A stretch of 64,000 bases of DNA, from assembly GCA_009823505.1 (NCBI GenBank), contig VZQC01006354.1, forward strand, positions 372,001-436,000, in the 5' to 3' direction. The number at the start of each line of letters is the position of its first letter. Position 1 is the stretch's first letter. The notes beneath the pieces were generated by a model, which saw only the letters and a program-made list of their open reading frames with translations, did no database searches and was not told the origin of the DNA. The position numbers and the translations under genes were made by a program. This document shows positions 1-11,656 of the stretch, in pieces. The DNA is from Rhizomys pruinosus (Eukaryota; Chordata; Mammalia; Rodentia; Spalacidae).

Positions 1-11
1 GCTCCTTTGTT

Positions 12-36
12 ATTTTGTTTTGTTTTGTTTTGTTTT
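12..36. repeat. (TTTTG)n simple repeat
   Basis: Five tandem TTTTG-type units at the very start of the window, directly visible. The true left limit may lie outside the window. Confidence 0.85.
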
Positions 37-170
37 CCCATTGTTATTTTTTAAGATTAGTAATTAAATATGTTTATGTTGCGATTTTGAAATAGTTTTA
101 TTCTCACCAGTTTTTATGGGCTGACTAATACTGTATCAGAGATCTGAATCAGGAATTGATAAAATAGACT

Positions 171-290
171 CTGCACTCTGGAGGCAGAGGCAGGCAAGCT
201 CTGTGAACTTGGGCTAGCCTGGTCTACATAGGGAGTTCCAGGCTAGCCAGGGCTACAATTGTGAGACCCTGTCTCAAAATCAACAATGAC
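171..290 (+). repeat. B1 SINE, 5'-truncated
   Basis: The GGAGGCAGAGGCAGGC core, the 'cctggtctacatag' block and the terminal 'gagaccctgtctcaaa' before an A-rich tail match the 7SL-derived rodent B1. The left (A-box) end is missing. Confidence 0.85.
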
Positions 291-300
291 AATAGAACCA

Positions 301-880
301 CACCAAAACAACCAAAAAGAGAAAATAGAGTCCCTACTCAAGTATATGTATTTCATATCTTGGGATGCTTTGATCCATTCTCAGTTTGTATCGACTTAAG
401 AATTTTCTTATAGAATTAATGTGAATCTGAACATAGAATTTAATGTTCTTTCAAAAGAAACTGAGTATCTTAAGTATGTTCCCAGGTCACTAAATATTAT
501 CATGAATAGTTTCATCGTAGGTAAATGGTCTGTTGCATGCCCTCGACATGTTTGAGGGATATTAAATATTTAGTATTTCCCCTAATGTCCTTCACTATAA
601 ATAGTGCTGAGATAGTTTCTTTACACCGACATACGTGTCCTTAGCTCTGCTGCTTTGAAAAACTCTGGAGTGTGTGATGATCAATTGCTTCAGGATTGAG
701 GCTGTTGCTTCAGCAGGCCCTCTGTGTTTCACAGTCCCCTGAGCTGAGCTCATGAGTGGTTCTGCCAGGTAATCACAGCGGTGAATGTTGGGGAGTTTTT
801 GGTCAACATTTTAGCTAAATAGACAGAGAAAAATTTCATCTGTTTTATTTTATCTGATTACTGGATAAGTCACTTTTACT
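301..880. other. Unannotated AT-rich spacer
   Basis: I see no gene, RNA or recognisable repeat in this interval; only short chance ORFs. Confidence 0.4.
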
Positions 881-884
881 TTTA

Positions 885-1095
885 TTTTTATTTTATGTGT
901 ATGAGTGTTTTGCCTGCAAATATATAAGCGCACTTGAGCATGAAATGCCTGAGGAGGTCAGAAGAGGGCGTTGGATCTCCTGGAACTGGAGTTAAGGATG
1001 GTTGTTAACCACCATGTGGGTGCTGGAAACCGAACCCAGGTCCTCTATAAGAGCAGACAATGTTCTTAACTGCTAAGCATCTGTCAGTGTCTCCC
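885..1095 (-). repeat. B2 SINE, antisense
   Basis: Reading the minus strand gives the tRNA-derived head (degenerate), 'gcagaggacc' and 'cacatggtgg' blocks, then 'aactccagttcc' and 'cctcttctgacctcc' and an A-rich end. This is the normal B2 block order. Several substitutions suggest an older copy. Confidence 0.85.
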
Positions 1096-1201
1096 CCCCA
1101 TCCCATAGGTTACTTTTTAAACCCACATTTCTTGGTTCCCTAATTTCTTTACACATAAACTATCCGTTCATTCCATTGATAATTTTATTTAGGGGAACAG
1201 G

Positions 1202-1203
<2 letters not shown>

Positions 1204-1242
<39 letters not shown>

Positions 1243-1243
1243 A
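1204..1243. repeat. (AC)n microsatellite
   Basis: About 20 uninterrupted AC dinucleotides with one AT interruption near the right end. Confidence 0.95.
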
Positions 1244-1302
1244 CCACAGAGGCACAGATTTCAACCCCTATTTGTTTATTTACTTACTTATTCATTCATT
1301 TA

Positions 1303-1440
1303 TTGGGACAGGTTCTCACTGCACAGCCAGCTCCTGGCTGTCTAGAATGTGGTAAGTGTTCCTAGCTGGCCCTGAATCTGCAGCCACCTTCCTGCCTCCC
1401 CAGTACTGAGAATACAGAGGTAGGCCACCACAGCTGCCTT
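1303..1440 (-). repeat. Diverged B1-like SINE, antisense
   Basis: Begins 'gggacaggttctcactg' and ends near 'aggtaggccaccacagctgcc', as an antisense B1 does, but the middle is poorly conserved. A TTTA/TTCA-rich stretch at 1266-1302 is its tail. An old B1 or a B4-type composite are both possible. Confidence 0.55.
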
Positions 1441-1981
1441 TTCTCTCTATGTCATTGGCCTCTGTATTTTGTTCATGAGCTTTTAAGGAGCTTGTTCTGC
1501 ACAGATTAGTGTGTCTGTGGGTGTTGCTGCCTTCCAACAACTTTCCTGTGTGACTGTCCGCTTCGCATGTTTCCTAGTCTTCCATGTGGGGTATGCACAA
1601 AATGCCCATAGGTGTGGGGTTAGCACACTTATTATAAGACCACAGGGAAGATACCTGGTACCCGAGATCACCTGGTGGTTCTCTTGCTTTTCCATCCTCC
1701 GAAGACAAAGGTGGTTGACCCCTGGACACCGCCGAGTGGTCCCGGGTGTGTTCTGTGTTTCAGCGTCTTTGTTGGGCACTAAGCCCTACTACCTCTTATT
1801 CTGTTGTGGCCTGGGCCCCTCATCTGTCCAGCAGTTACTGCATCTCTGCCCACTGCTGCCCCTTTCCCAGGGGTAAAGTGCATTTAGGATCCCACAGTGT
1901 AACTTCCCTCAATATCGTGTATTTCCCCAAAATTTCTTTGAGATTCTTTATTAGTCTTTGTGAAATTTAGAAATAGCTTGT

Positions 1982-2182
1982 GGGGCTGGAGAGATAGCCT
2001 AGTGGTTAAGAGCACCAACTGCTCTTGCAGAGGACCCAGGTTTGATCCCTGTCTTTAACTCCAGTTCCAGGGGAATCAGACATCCTCTTCTGACCTCCAC
2101 GCATTGCACGACATGGGTGCACAAACCTACATCCAGACAGTACATTCATACACATAAAAAATAAAAAAATAAAAAATAAATA
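1982..2182 (+). repeat. B2 SINE, near full length
   Basis: Starts 'ggggctggagagatagcc' (tRNA-like A box), continues through 'gagcaccaactgctcttgc', 'aactccagttccagggg' and 'cctcttctgacctcc', and ends in an AATAAA-bearing A-rich tail. All expected B2 blocks are present in order. Confidence 0.92.
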
Positions 2183-2189
2183 GCTTTCG

Positions 2190-3909
2190 GTGCTTAATTT
2201 CTAAGGAAGAATTTAAAATTTGGATTTACCCCAGAGTGTCTTTTCACGTGTCTTTTACATGGTTAGATATGCAGGTCACTGATATTTAATATTTGCTCCT
2301 TTAAGTGTGGCGCAGCTTTTCTGTTGGTTTCACTGCCTTGCTAATTTTGACATATAAGAATGGCATTGACTTGTGCATTTTCATCAAACCCTCTGTCCCT
2401 AGATCTCATGTTTGTTTTGGTTCATATTAAACATACAATCATACCAATGGCAAGCTCCATTTCTTTTATTACCTTTCCTAATAAGCTTGATCCCTTTTCT
2501 AGGGTTTGTTAAATAGTAGCTTTATTTTTTGGTATCTTTGCAAATTCTGTAGTGTGGGGGTTTCAGTGTCTTTGCTTTTGCAGATGAAAGACAGAGGTGA
2601 AGCGTTGTTGAGCATAGTCTCACTGTGAAGCAGTGACAGCTGTCAGAGGAGCTCTGTGGATGTGGACAGAAGAGCTGGTGCAGAAAGGTCCCCGGTGCCC
2701 CTGAGACCTGCCTGCCCTGAAGCATGCTGGATCTATTCCCTCCCAGAGGGTTTTTAGAGCCTCGGCTGGATACCCCTGAGCCAGGGGCCTGGAACTCACT
2801 GTCATGTCACTCCGGCCAGCACGGGGCAGAATGCTGGGTATGCTTGCCTTGTCGGCTTCGTGGACTTGGCAGCTGAGTGTGTACACCCTCTGGGATAGCC
2901 ATGCCGTGGAGCCTGTTCCTCTGGTTTATGCATGTAGTTCCTGAATTTGCTTCAAGTGATAATTGCCTTATCAATACTTTGACTCTGAGTTCAAGGATCA
3001 GTAAAAATTGATATCTCCTGTAAATCTTGTCATTCTTTGTGCAAAAGCAGAGTTAGAAGGAGAGAATAGGAGCTTGCTCCTGGAACGGGAGAACAGAATC
3101 TCAGCTCTTACCCAGATCTGTGTGGGGTGTGCGATGACACTGCTCAGGGAGGCAGCAAAGAGCTGGCAGGGGACAAGGACTGCTACTGCTTTCTTTGTGG
3201 GAGCATCTGACTGTCACAAGCAGAACATACATTCATCGTCACAGTGACAGCACAGTCCTGGAGGTGGTGCAGTGGCACACAGTCTGGCCACTGTGGGCAG
3301 CTCTCCAGAGAGGGACAGGAAGACAGCACAAAGAGACACAGCTGCAGTGTTTGTAAGAAGCCAGGAGTCACCAGTCCCAGAGACTTAGACCTAACAGACT
3401 TTGGGGGAAATTTGAATTTATTGTAGATTTCCAGAGAGAGAGAAGCACTTTCTGCGGCACTGCTTTCTGGGGAGCTTGATGTCTGGGGGACTAGCGAAAG
3501 CAGATTTTTCAGTGCAGACGGGGGTGAGCATGTGGTTGGTGTCAGGACAGCTCTGTTCTTAGCCCAGGCTTCATCCAGGGATTCCAAGATGATGCATGAG
3601 ATCATCGGCCACTAATTTCTTAGTCTGCTCAGAGTGAGTTTCCTGGTTTACAGATTCCATTTCTTAGAAGCTGGTGAGTGATGAATGGATTCCCCTCGTA
3701 GTTAACTGTCCACAGCTCCGTTCTGCTGGAGTGGAGCCCTGCGAAGGGACAAAACTGTCACCTCTTTCTTAGTTCCCCTGAGGGTGTCCATGCATCCCCT
3801 ACTGTTAGCGCTTGTCCCTGGAGTGTGGCCTTCATTCATCATTGCTTGTAGAACAGTATGTTTGTGCCGTTGTTCACTCTGTCCTGCTTTTCAGGTGGCA
3901 AGCTGGGCA
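2190..3909. other. Unannotated single-copy-like spacer
   Basis: No repeat family or gene is recognised. A short plus frame around 3040-3110 reads as a charged, coiled-coil-like peptide but has no convincing splice sites, so it is not called. Confidence 0.4.
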
Positions 3910-5133
3910 GGTGTTAGGTGGAACTCAGTGTCCCCAGTGTCTTTCTGATTTACCTTGCTAGTTCCCTGACTTATCCTGTCTTTAGCAGGCCTTCACAGGT
4001 CTTGGGACCAAGTTCCTTTAATTTATGTTCAGCTCTACTAGCTTATCTGGGATGTCAGAGTCCTTCAAGTCAGAGAAGCAGTCCACTGAATCTGCTGAGC
4101 GATATGGGGACATATGCAGAAGGCCAGGGGGACAACATTGAACTCACCCTATCCTGGTGGTTGGCTGTGGTCCTGAGCTGATTCTGAGATCCTTGTGTCC
4201 CTGGGTCCCAAAGTGCTGGAGGGTTGGCTCTGTAGGTAAACACCATACTAGTCTGGTTTTATGTGTCACCCTTCTTATCTCCTACCCCAGTCCCATCCTG
4301 GCTGGGCTAGCTGTGTCTCTTTTAAGGTTCAGAACCACCTGCCAGCTTCACACCCACGTGGGAGAATACTGGTTGGAATCCTCCTGGCAGTGTCTCTGTT
4401 GGCTTCTTGCTATGGCAGCCCACAAGCTTTGTGTCTTCTGGGAGAGTCCACATGCTCACAGCAGTGTGTGGATCCCGAGTGTCCATGCAAGGACTTCAAG
4501 GCTCTCCTTGGAGGCAGGGTGCCAGGTCAGCCCTGCTAAGCTCCCTCCTGGCCCGGTGCTGAGCACACAGCCCCAGCGCCCCTGGCACTGGAGCTGACTA
4601 GAGTCTAAAGTGTCTGGGACAGACTGTGTTACCTTTGAGATCTTGGTAACAGGGAAGGTAGTGACTTTGTTGCAGATGGGGTGCTAGGTGCTAGGTGAGC
4701 CAAGCCGTTTCTTGTGGGAAGATCATTCCCCAGCATGGGCAGTAAGGTATCCAGGGAGAGCGAGCTTGTTTTCTCACAGAGGAGCATGTGGATAGGCAGA
4801 GGGGACCACTATGTGACAGTGAGGGCCTTTGGTTTCCTGGGAATGAATGGATGGGCCAATGAATATGTATAGTGTCGCTTGACTCCTTGGGGAGCTGGGA
4901 AAGCAACCAAAGCACTGTCCAGAAGCAGCTAAGTCTTTAAGCTTAAGCCATGCACCACTCTCCAGTTGGCTTAGGGATTTAGAATTGTGCATTCCTTGAT
5001 CTGGGGTGGAAGTGTAGCCTGAAGGCGCTAGGGTGAGCTGCCAGTGACTCCCTGGCAGGGGGCTGCGTACACACAGTCCTAAACTTGCTCATCCTCACAG
5101 TCTGCTGCCAGGACCAACCTGGAGAGTATTAAT

Positions 5134-5160
5134 CTCTTATGAGCCCGAGGCTCATAAGAG
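5134..5160. other. Perfect 12-bp hairpin with 3-nt loop (copy 1)
   Basis: CTCTTATGAGCC (5134-5145) is followed three bases later by its exact reverse complement GGCTCATAAGAG (5149-5160). It is preserved in the second copy of the duplication. Confidence 0.8.
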
Positions 5161-5503
5161 CCATATTCACGGCTCAGATTAATTTTAGCATCAGAATCCA
5201 GTTGACTTCTGTTTAGCACTTTCTCATTGTTTAAAACAGTCTCATAGGGTAGACCGTGAAAAGTGCCATTAGTAAGATTCCTATGGAAGACTCATTGTCC
5301 TCCAGAGGCTTGCTAAAGGGTCTTTTGAGGGGTAGTAAAACTGAATCCATCATTATACAAGGGGTGGTGTCTGTGTGTTCAAAGCAAAGCACTGCAGTCA
5401 TTCATGATGGGAAAGGGTGGCAGGGTTCTGTTCAGCTCACCTGAACTCCAGCAGACTCCACCAGCAGGGATGCAGATGAGTCTCATTAATCCAGCCTTGA
5501 CTA

Positions 5504-5985
5504 CTCTGCTGGTTAGTTTTGTCAACATGACACAAACTAGAGTCACTTGTGAAGAGGGATCTTCAGTTGTAGAATTGCCTCTGTCAGACTGGCCAGTGGG
5601 CGTGTCTGCGGGACATTTTCTTGGTTGCTAATCGATGCTCAGCCTCACTGTGGGAGTGCCATCCCTGGGCACGTGGGTCTGGACTGTGTAAGCAAGGAAG
5701 CTGAGCACGAGCCTGGGGCTGCCCCGGGAAGTGGTGTTCCTTTACAGGCTCTGCCCTACTTCCTGCCAGGCTCCTGCCTTGGAGTCCCCTCAGTGAAGGA
5801 CTGTGATGGGGAGTTGTGTGGTGAGTTAAACCCTTTTCGCCCCAAGTTAGTTTTGGTCAATGTTTACCCCAGCGTCTAAAAAGCAAACTAGACCACCCAG
5901 TTGGTTGAAGGCCAGTGAGCCAAGACAAACATTTTCTTCTTTACATTGCTTTTGTTAAGTATTTTGTCACATCAACCAGACAAGG
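5504..5985 (+). mobile_element. MT-type MaLR (ERVL-class) LTR, copy 1
   Basis: Carries 'ctggttagttttgtcaacatga', the 'attgcctctgtcagactggcc' block, 'gtgccatccctgggca', 'aggctcctgcctt' and a late 'aaccaataaac' in the order known from rodent MT/MaLR solo LTRs. The TATA region is altered relative to the usual form. Family assignment is from memory of the consensus; no search was run. Confidence 0.7.
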
Positions 5986-6739
5986 AACCAATAAACTCAT
6001 TAAAGTGATGTCTTTGAGAAAGTTGCATGGCCCCTTGAGTGGCTCAGATATGCACAGGGACCATGTGTCCTAAGGCCTCTGCCCCTCTGGAGGCCAGGGT
6101 CTACTGAGGCTGGATCCGCCTCTCCAGCACCACGGCCACAGGGGCATTTGCTGGAAGGAAAGAGTTGCTCCTCCTTAAATAATGTTTCAGCACTTAATCT
6201 CCCTTGGTGACCTCAGGAAGATGTGCCCAGACCTTTGTGAATGGGCGTCCTGTCCATCCGGACCTGCCACGTGTGTATCAGAATGGCCACAACAGAAAGA
6301 AAATCTTCGGGCACTTCAGATTGAAGAACGATTATGATGGAAAGACCTAGAAAAGGCCCTAAAAACACACCAAGTGCTCCTATGCTCTTGGCTCAATTTC
6401 CTTCAAAAACTCCTTAAAGTTAGAGGTGAGCAGAGACAAGGGAGGGTTAGCTGCAGTGCTGAGGGGCTCCAGGACCAGAGCTGCTGAGCGCCGCCTGCTG
6501 GCGAGCAGGGCACAGGCCAGGCCTCCATTATGCCTGGTGCCCCCAGAGTCAGTCTGAGGCTCAGAGCCCAGAGCACCAATCAGGCTGCGTCAGGATGAGA
6601 CAACGACTGGACATGTGTGGGGACTGACATGTGGGATGGCCCAGTGGGTGGAGGTTTGTGTGACTCCAGAGGAAAGGTGCTAGGGCAGGCTGATGGCTTC
6701 ATAAGTGGGTTGTATAGTTTTTCTGGGAAATGTCTCTCA

Positions 6740-6796
<57 letters not shown>

Positions 6797-6811
6797 TGTT
6801 TATGTGTGTGT
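6740..6811. repeat. (GT)n microsatellite, copy 1
   Basis: Long GT run with TTTG and TATG interruptions. The allele is longer than in the second copy at 9925-9970. Confidence 0.95.
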
Positions 6812-6889
6812 AGGGGGTGTGCTCACCTGTGTCTGGGCATGGGGAGGCCAAGATAAACTTTGGGGTTCCTCTTTTGTTCTCACTATTTT

Positions 6890-7100
6890 TTCCTTTCTTA
6901 ATTTTTTTTTATTGAGCTTTTGTAAGTTTCATACATTTCTTAATCCAAGTTAGACTCCTTTCCCCATCCATACCCCCCGCCCCCACCCCCACCACCAGAA
7001 CTCATGCATTCTGCCATATGTGTTAAGTCCTGTCTTTTTTAACTTTGTCTTTTTTAACTTCTTCAATGCAGAAATTTACTGTTTTGGTCTGTTCTTCGAA
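6890..7100 (-). mobile_element. L1 3' terminal fragment, antisense, copy 1
   Basis: A poly-T/TTTATTG start is followed by a C-rich stretch (complement of the G-rich polypurine tract of rodent L1 3' UTRs) and 'cagaactcatgcattctgcc'. It is cut off by the duplication junction at 7100/7101. Confidence 0.7.
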
Positions 7101-8319
7101 GGTGTTAGGTGGAACTCAGTGTCCCCAGTGTCTTTCTGATTTACCTTGCTAGTTCCCTGACTTATCCTGTCTTTAGCAGGCCTTCACAGGTCTTGGGACC
7201 AAGTTCCTTTAATTTATGTTCAGCTCTACTACCTTATCTGGGATGTCAGAGTCCTTCAAGTCAGAGGAGCAGTCCACTGAATCTGCTGAGTGATATGGGG
7301 ACATATGCAGAAGGTCAGGGGGACAAGACTGAACTCACCCTATCCTGGTGGTTGGCTGTGGTCCTGAGCTGATTCTGAGATCCTTGTGTCCCTGGGTCCC
7401 AGAGTGCTGGAGGGTTGGCTCTGTAGGTAAACACCATACTAGTCTGGTTTTATGTGTCACCCTTCTTATCTCCTACCCCAGTCCCATCCTGGCTGGGCTA
7501 GCTGTGTCTCTTTTAAGGTTCAGAACCACCTGCCAGCTTCACCCCCACATGGGAGAACACTGGTTGGAATCCTCCTGGCAGTATCTCTGTTGGCTTCTGG
7601 CTATGGCAGCCCACAAGCTTTGTCTCTTCTGGAAGAGTCCACATGCTCACAGCAGTGTGTGGATCCCGAGTGTCCATGCAAGGACTTCAAGGCTCTCCCT
7701 GGAGGCAGGGTGCCAGCTCAGCCCTGCTAGGCTCCCTCCTGGCCTGGTGCTGAGCACACAGCCCCAGCGCCCCTGGCACTGGAGCTGACTAGAGTCTAAA
7801 GTGTCTGGGATGGGCTGTGTTACCTTTGAGATCTTGGTAACAGGGAAGGTAGTGACTTTGTTGCAGATGGGGTGCTAGGTGCTAGGTGAGCCAAGGTGGT
7901 TTTTGTGGGAAGGTCACTCCCCAGCATGGGCAGTAAGGTATCCAGGGAGAGCGAGCTTGCTTTCTCGCAGAGGAGCATGTGGATGGGCAGAGGGGACCAC
8001 TATGTGACAGTGCGGGCCTTTGGTTTCCTGGGAATGAATGGATGGGCCAATGAAAATATATAGTGTCGCTTGACTCCTGGGGGAGCTGGGAAAACAACCA
8101 AAGCACTGTCCAGAAGCAGCTAAGTCTTTAAGCTTAAGCCATGCACCACTCTCCAGGTGACTTAGGGATTTAGTGCATTCTTTGTTCTGGGGTGGAAGCG
8201 TAGCCTGAAGGAGCTAGGGTGAGCTGCCGGTGACTCCCTGGCAGGGGGCTGCGTACACACAGTCCTAAACTTGCTCATCCTCACAGTCTGCTGCCAGGAC
8301 CAACCTGGAGAGTATTAAT

Positions 8320-8346
8320 CTCTTATGAGCCCCAGGCTCATAAGAG
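8320..8346. other. Perfect 12-bp hairpin with 3-nt loop (copy 2)
   Basis: Same arms as at 5134-5160; the loop differs by one base (CCA rather than CGA). Confidence 0.8.
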
Positions 8347-8689
8347 CCATATTCACAGCTCAGATTAATTTTAGCATCAGAATCCAATTGGCTTCTGTTT
8401 AGCACTTTCTCATTGTTTAAAACAGTCTCATAGGGTAGACCGTGAAAAGTGCCATTAGTAAGATTCCTATGGAAGACTCATTGTCCTCCAGAGGCTTGCT
8501 AAAGGGTCTTTCAAGGGGTAGTAAAACTGAGTCCATCATTATACAAGGGGTGGTGTCTGTGTGTTCAAAGCAAAGCACTGCAGTCGTTCATGATGGGAAA
8601 GGGTGGCAGGGTTCTGTTCAGCTCACCTGAACTCCAGCAGACTCCACCAGCAGGGATGCAGATGAGTCTCATTAATCCAGCCTTGACTA

Positions 8690-9171
8690 CTCTGCTGGTT
8701 AGTTTTGTCAACATGACACAAACTAGAGTCACTTGTGAAGAGGGATCTTCAGTTGTAGAATTGCCTCTGTCAGACTGGCCAGTGGGCGTGTCTGCGGGAC
8801 ATTTTCTTGGTTGCTAATCGATGCTCAGCCTCACTGTGGGAGTGCCATCCCTGGGCACGCGGGTCTGGACTGTGTAAGCAAGGAAGCTGAGCACGAGCCT
8901 GGGGCTGCCCCGGGAAGTGGTGTTCCTTTACAGGCTCTGCCCTACTTCCTGCCAGGCTCCTGCCTTGGAGTCCCCTCAGTGAAGGACTGTGATGGGGAGT
9001 TGTGTGGTGAGTTAAACCCTTTTCGCCCCAAGTTAGTTTTGGTCAATGTTTACCCCAGCGTCTAAAAAGCAAACTAGACCACCCAGTTGGTTGAAGGCCA
9101 GTGAGCCAAGACAAACATTTTCTTCTTTACATTGCTTTTGTTAAGTATTTTGTCACATCAACCAGACAAGG
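8690..9171 (+). mobile_element. MT-type MaLR LTR, copy 2
   Basis: Duplicate of the LTR at 5504-5985, nearly identical. It arose by segmental duplication, not by a second insertion, because the flanks are duplicated as well. Confidence 0.7.
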
Positions 9172-9922
9172 AACCAATAAACTCATTAAAGTGATGTCTT
9201 TGAGAAAGTTGCATGGCCCCTTGAGTGGCTCAGATATGCACAGGGACCATGTGTCCTAAGGCCTCTGCCCCTCTGGAGGCCAGGGTCCACTGAAGCTGGA
9301 TCCGCCTCTCCAGCACCACGGCCACAGGGGCATTTGCTGGAAGGAAAGAGTTGCTCCTCCTTAAATGATGTTTCAGCAAGTAATCTCCCTTGGTGACCTC
9401 AGGAAGATGTGCCCAGACCTTTGTGAATGGGCGTCCTGTCCATCCGGACCTGCCACGGTGTATCAGAATGGCCACAACAGAAAGAAAATCTTCGGGCACT
9501 TCAGATTGAAGATCGATTATGATGGAAAGACCTAGGAAAAGGCCCTAAAAACACACCAAGTGCTCCTATGCTCTTGTCTCAATTTCCTTCAAAGACTCCT
9601 TAAAGTTAGAGGTGAGCAGAGACAAGGCAGGGTTAGCTGCAGTGCTGAGGGGCTCCAGGACCAGAGCTGCTGGGTGCCGCCTGCTGGCGAGCAGGGCACA
9701 GGCCAGGCCTCCATTGTGCCTGGTGCCCCCAGAGTCAGTCTGAGGCTCGGAGCCCAGAGCACCAATCAGGCTGCGTCAGGATGAGACAACGACTGGACAT
9801 GTGTGGGGACTGACGTGGGATGGCCCAGCGGGTGGAGGTTTGTGTGACTCCAGAGGAAGGGTGCTAGGGACAGGCTGATGGCTTCATAAGTGGGTTGTAT
9901 ACTTTTTCTGAGAAATGTCTCT

Positions 9923-9924
<2 letters not shown>

Positions 9925-9960
<36 letters not shown>

Positions 9961-9970
9961 ATGTGTGTGT
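9925..9970. repeat. (GT)n microsatellite, copy 2
   Basis: Shorter and purer than the paralogous tract at 6740-6811. Confidence 0.95.
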
Positions 9971-10054
9971 AGGGAGTGTGCTCACCTGTGTCTGGGCATG
10001 GGGAGGCCAGGATAAACTTTGGGGTTCCTCTTTTGTTCTCACTATTTTTTTCCT

Positions 10055-10300
10055 TTCTTAATTTTTTTATTGAGCTTTTGTAAGTTTCATACAACATTTC
10101 TTAATCCAAGTTAGTCTCCTTTCCCCATCCATACCCCCCGCCCCCACCCCCACCACCAGAACTCATGCATACTGCCATATGTGTTAAGTCCTGTCTTTTT
10201 TAACTTCTTGAATGCAGAAGTTTACTGTTTTGGTCTGTTCTTCGAACAAGTCTTTTTGTTGTTGTTGTTCCCTTTAATTTTATATTACTCCAAAATATAC
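10055..10300 (-). mobile_element. L1 3' terminal fragment, antisense, copy 2
   Basis: Same tip as 6890-7100, but here it runs past the duplication edge through a GTT-rich stretch into 'aattttatattactcc'. That motif recurs in the other L1-like fragments near 12305 and 16265. Confidence 0.65.
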
Positions 10301-11494
10301 ATATATATATGCCGCAGGCTAACCCAGTCGGATTTCTTTCACCTGCAGGAAATCAGTCTGTACAGGAGGGCACAGATTAAGCAAAATAATTGGACACGAC
10401 ACCAGAGAGAAAGTTTATGAATCTAGTGTACCTTTACTGAGATCAAGTTAAGTTTTTATACAGGTAGGAAAAAAGTGGGCTGGGAAAGCAGGCAAACAAA
10501 AGGGGGAAGGGCCAAGGTGGAACTTGCGCCTGGGCTTACAAGGCCAACAAGATCAATTTGTATATCAATGAAAGTTTACTGCTCACACTGTCTTGATAAG
10601 CAATAAAACAGCATTCTTAGAATCACAAGCCATTAACAGTCTTTGTTTCTTTTGAAGTTCCAATTTGATGATTCTCATCCTTCCTGGGGCTAGAATTTTT
10701 TCAAGGCTGTTTGTTATCTCCAGGTTGTGATTTAAGCCACAAGCCTGAAATGGACTTTTAGCTCTTCATTAATTACACAGTGTTTTTCTTAAAGGAGAAA
10801 TCCCTGCCATGTGTCTCTAACTAAGTGTTACACTTTAATATGTATAACTGTAGCTAAACTTTATCTTACTAACTTTATTATGTAGCTTTCTGCTTAAAGG
10901 ACTGAGTCTTATTATTATTAAATTTGGAAGGACACTTTTATTATTTGTAACTAACCTATGATCTCACTTAGTGTAATGTCTACAATATCTTTGTGGGGAC
11001 TTTTAGGACAAAGGAGCCTTTAAATGTTGTATCTCTGTATGATTTTACTTAGGTTCATGAGGCTTCTGTTTGCCTGAATTATTTTTAAACATGTTTAACT
11101 GTCCCTTGTCTGGGACTGAGGTTGTGCTGGGCTCGGGAGGAGAGTCAAAAGACAGTGTACAAAGTCCAACACTCATGAAGCATAACATCTTTGTAATGCA
11201 TCGTGATCTTAGAAGCTGAGGCCGGATACTTTGTCACTGACCACCAGGGAGCTTAGCCTTGGGAGGCCCATATCTCCTCGTCCGTTATTATGCTCACACA
11301 GACGACGCCAGTGTTGGTGTGGCATATATAGTCTATACATATGTGAAATTTCCAAAGTCTGAAAATAAACTATAGGTTCATTCCAAACACATTTAGGGAA
11401 TCACAGTTTAACAGTAAACTTGTATGCAGGTAAAAAGAAATATAACTTTACATTCCTAACTACATAGTAAGCTGTTATATATTTTAATATACTT
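10301..11494. other. Unassigned AT-rich segment, possibly LTR-derived
   Basis: No coding region. It opens with 'gccgcaggctaacccag' directly after a TA-rich tract, and the general texture suggests an antisense retroviral LTR or internal piece. I cannot name a family or see paired LTR ends. Confidence 0.25.
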
Positions 11495-11499
11495 TTTTA

Positions 11500-11648
11500 T
11501 TTTGGTGTTTTTGAGACAGGGTCTCCCTTTAGTCCCAGCTGGCCTGGAGCTCACTCTGTAGACCAGGCTGGCCTTGAACTCACAGAGATCCACCTGCCTC
11601 TGCCTCCCAAGTGCTAGGATTAAAGGCGTGTGCCACCATGCCCAGCCT
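11500..11648 (-). repeat. B1 SINE, antisense, well preserved
   Basis: Complete antisense B1: 'ttgagacagggtctccc', 'gaccaggctggccttgaac', 'ctgcctcccaagtgctagg' and 'gtgccaccatgcccagcc' in order. Confidence 0.95.
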
Positions 11649-11656
11649 TAATGTAC

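Larger units (their letters stand above)
3910..7100 (+). repeat. Direct tandem duplication, copy 1 (3191 bp)
   Basis: The sequence from 'ggtgttaggtggaactc' at 3910 to 'ctgttcttcgaa' at 7100 recurs at 7101-10246 in the same order and orientation with scattered substitutions and small indels. The right edge falls inside an L1 3' tip. The unit holds an MT-type LTR, a GT tract and that L1 tip. It could be a real recent tandem duplication or two haplotypes joined in the assembly. Confidence 0.95.
7101..10246 (+). repeat. Direct tandem duplication, copy 2 (3146 bp)
   Basis: Matches 3910-7100 throughout; the offset is 3191 bp at the left and 3186 bp through the LTR. It is abutted to copy 1 with no spacer. 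Beyond 10246 ('ttcgaa') the L1 fragment continues, so this copy retains the original right flank. Copy 1 retains the original left flank. Confidence 0.95.

Noticed and set aside
3008..3247. Plus ORF with a coiled-coil-like stretch
   Set aside because: Weak acceptor, no donor, and low-complexity charge pattern only.
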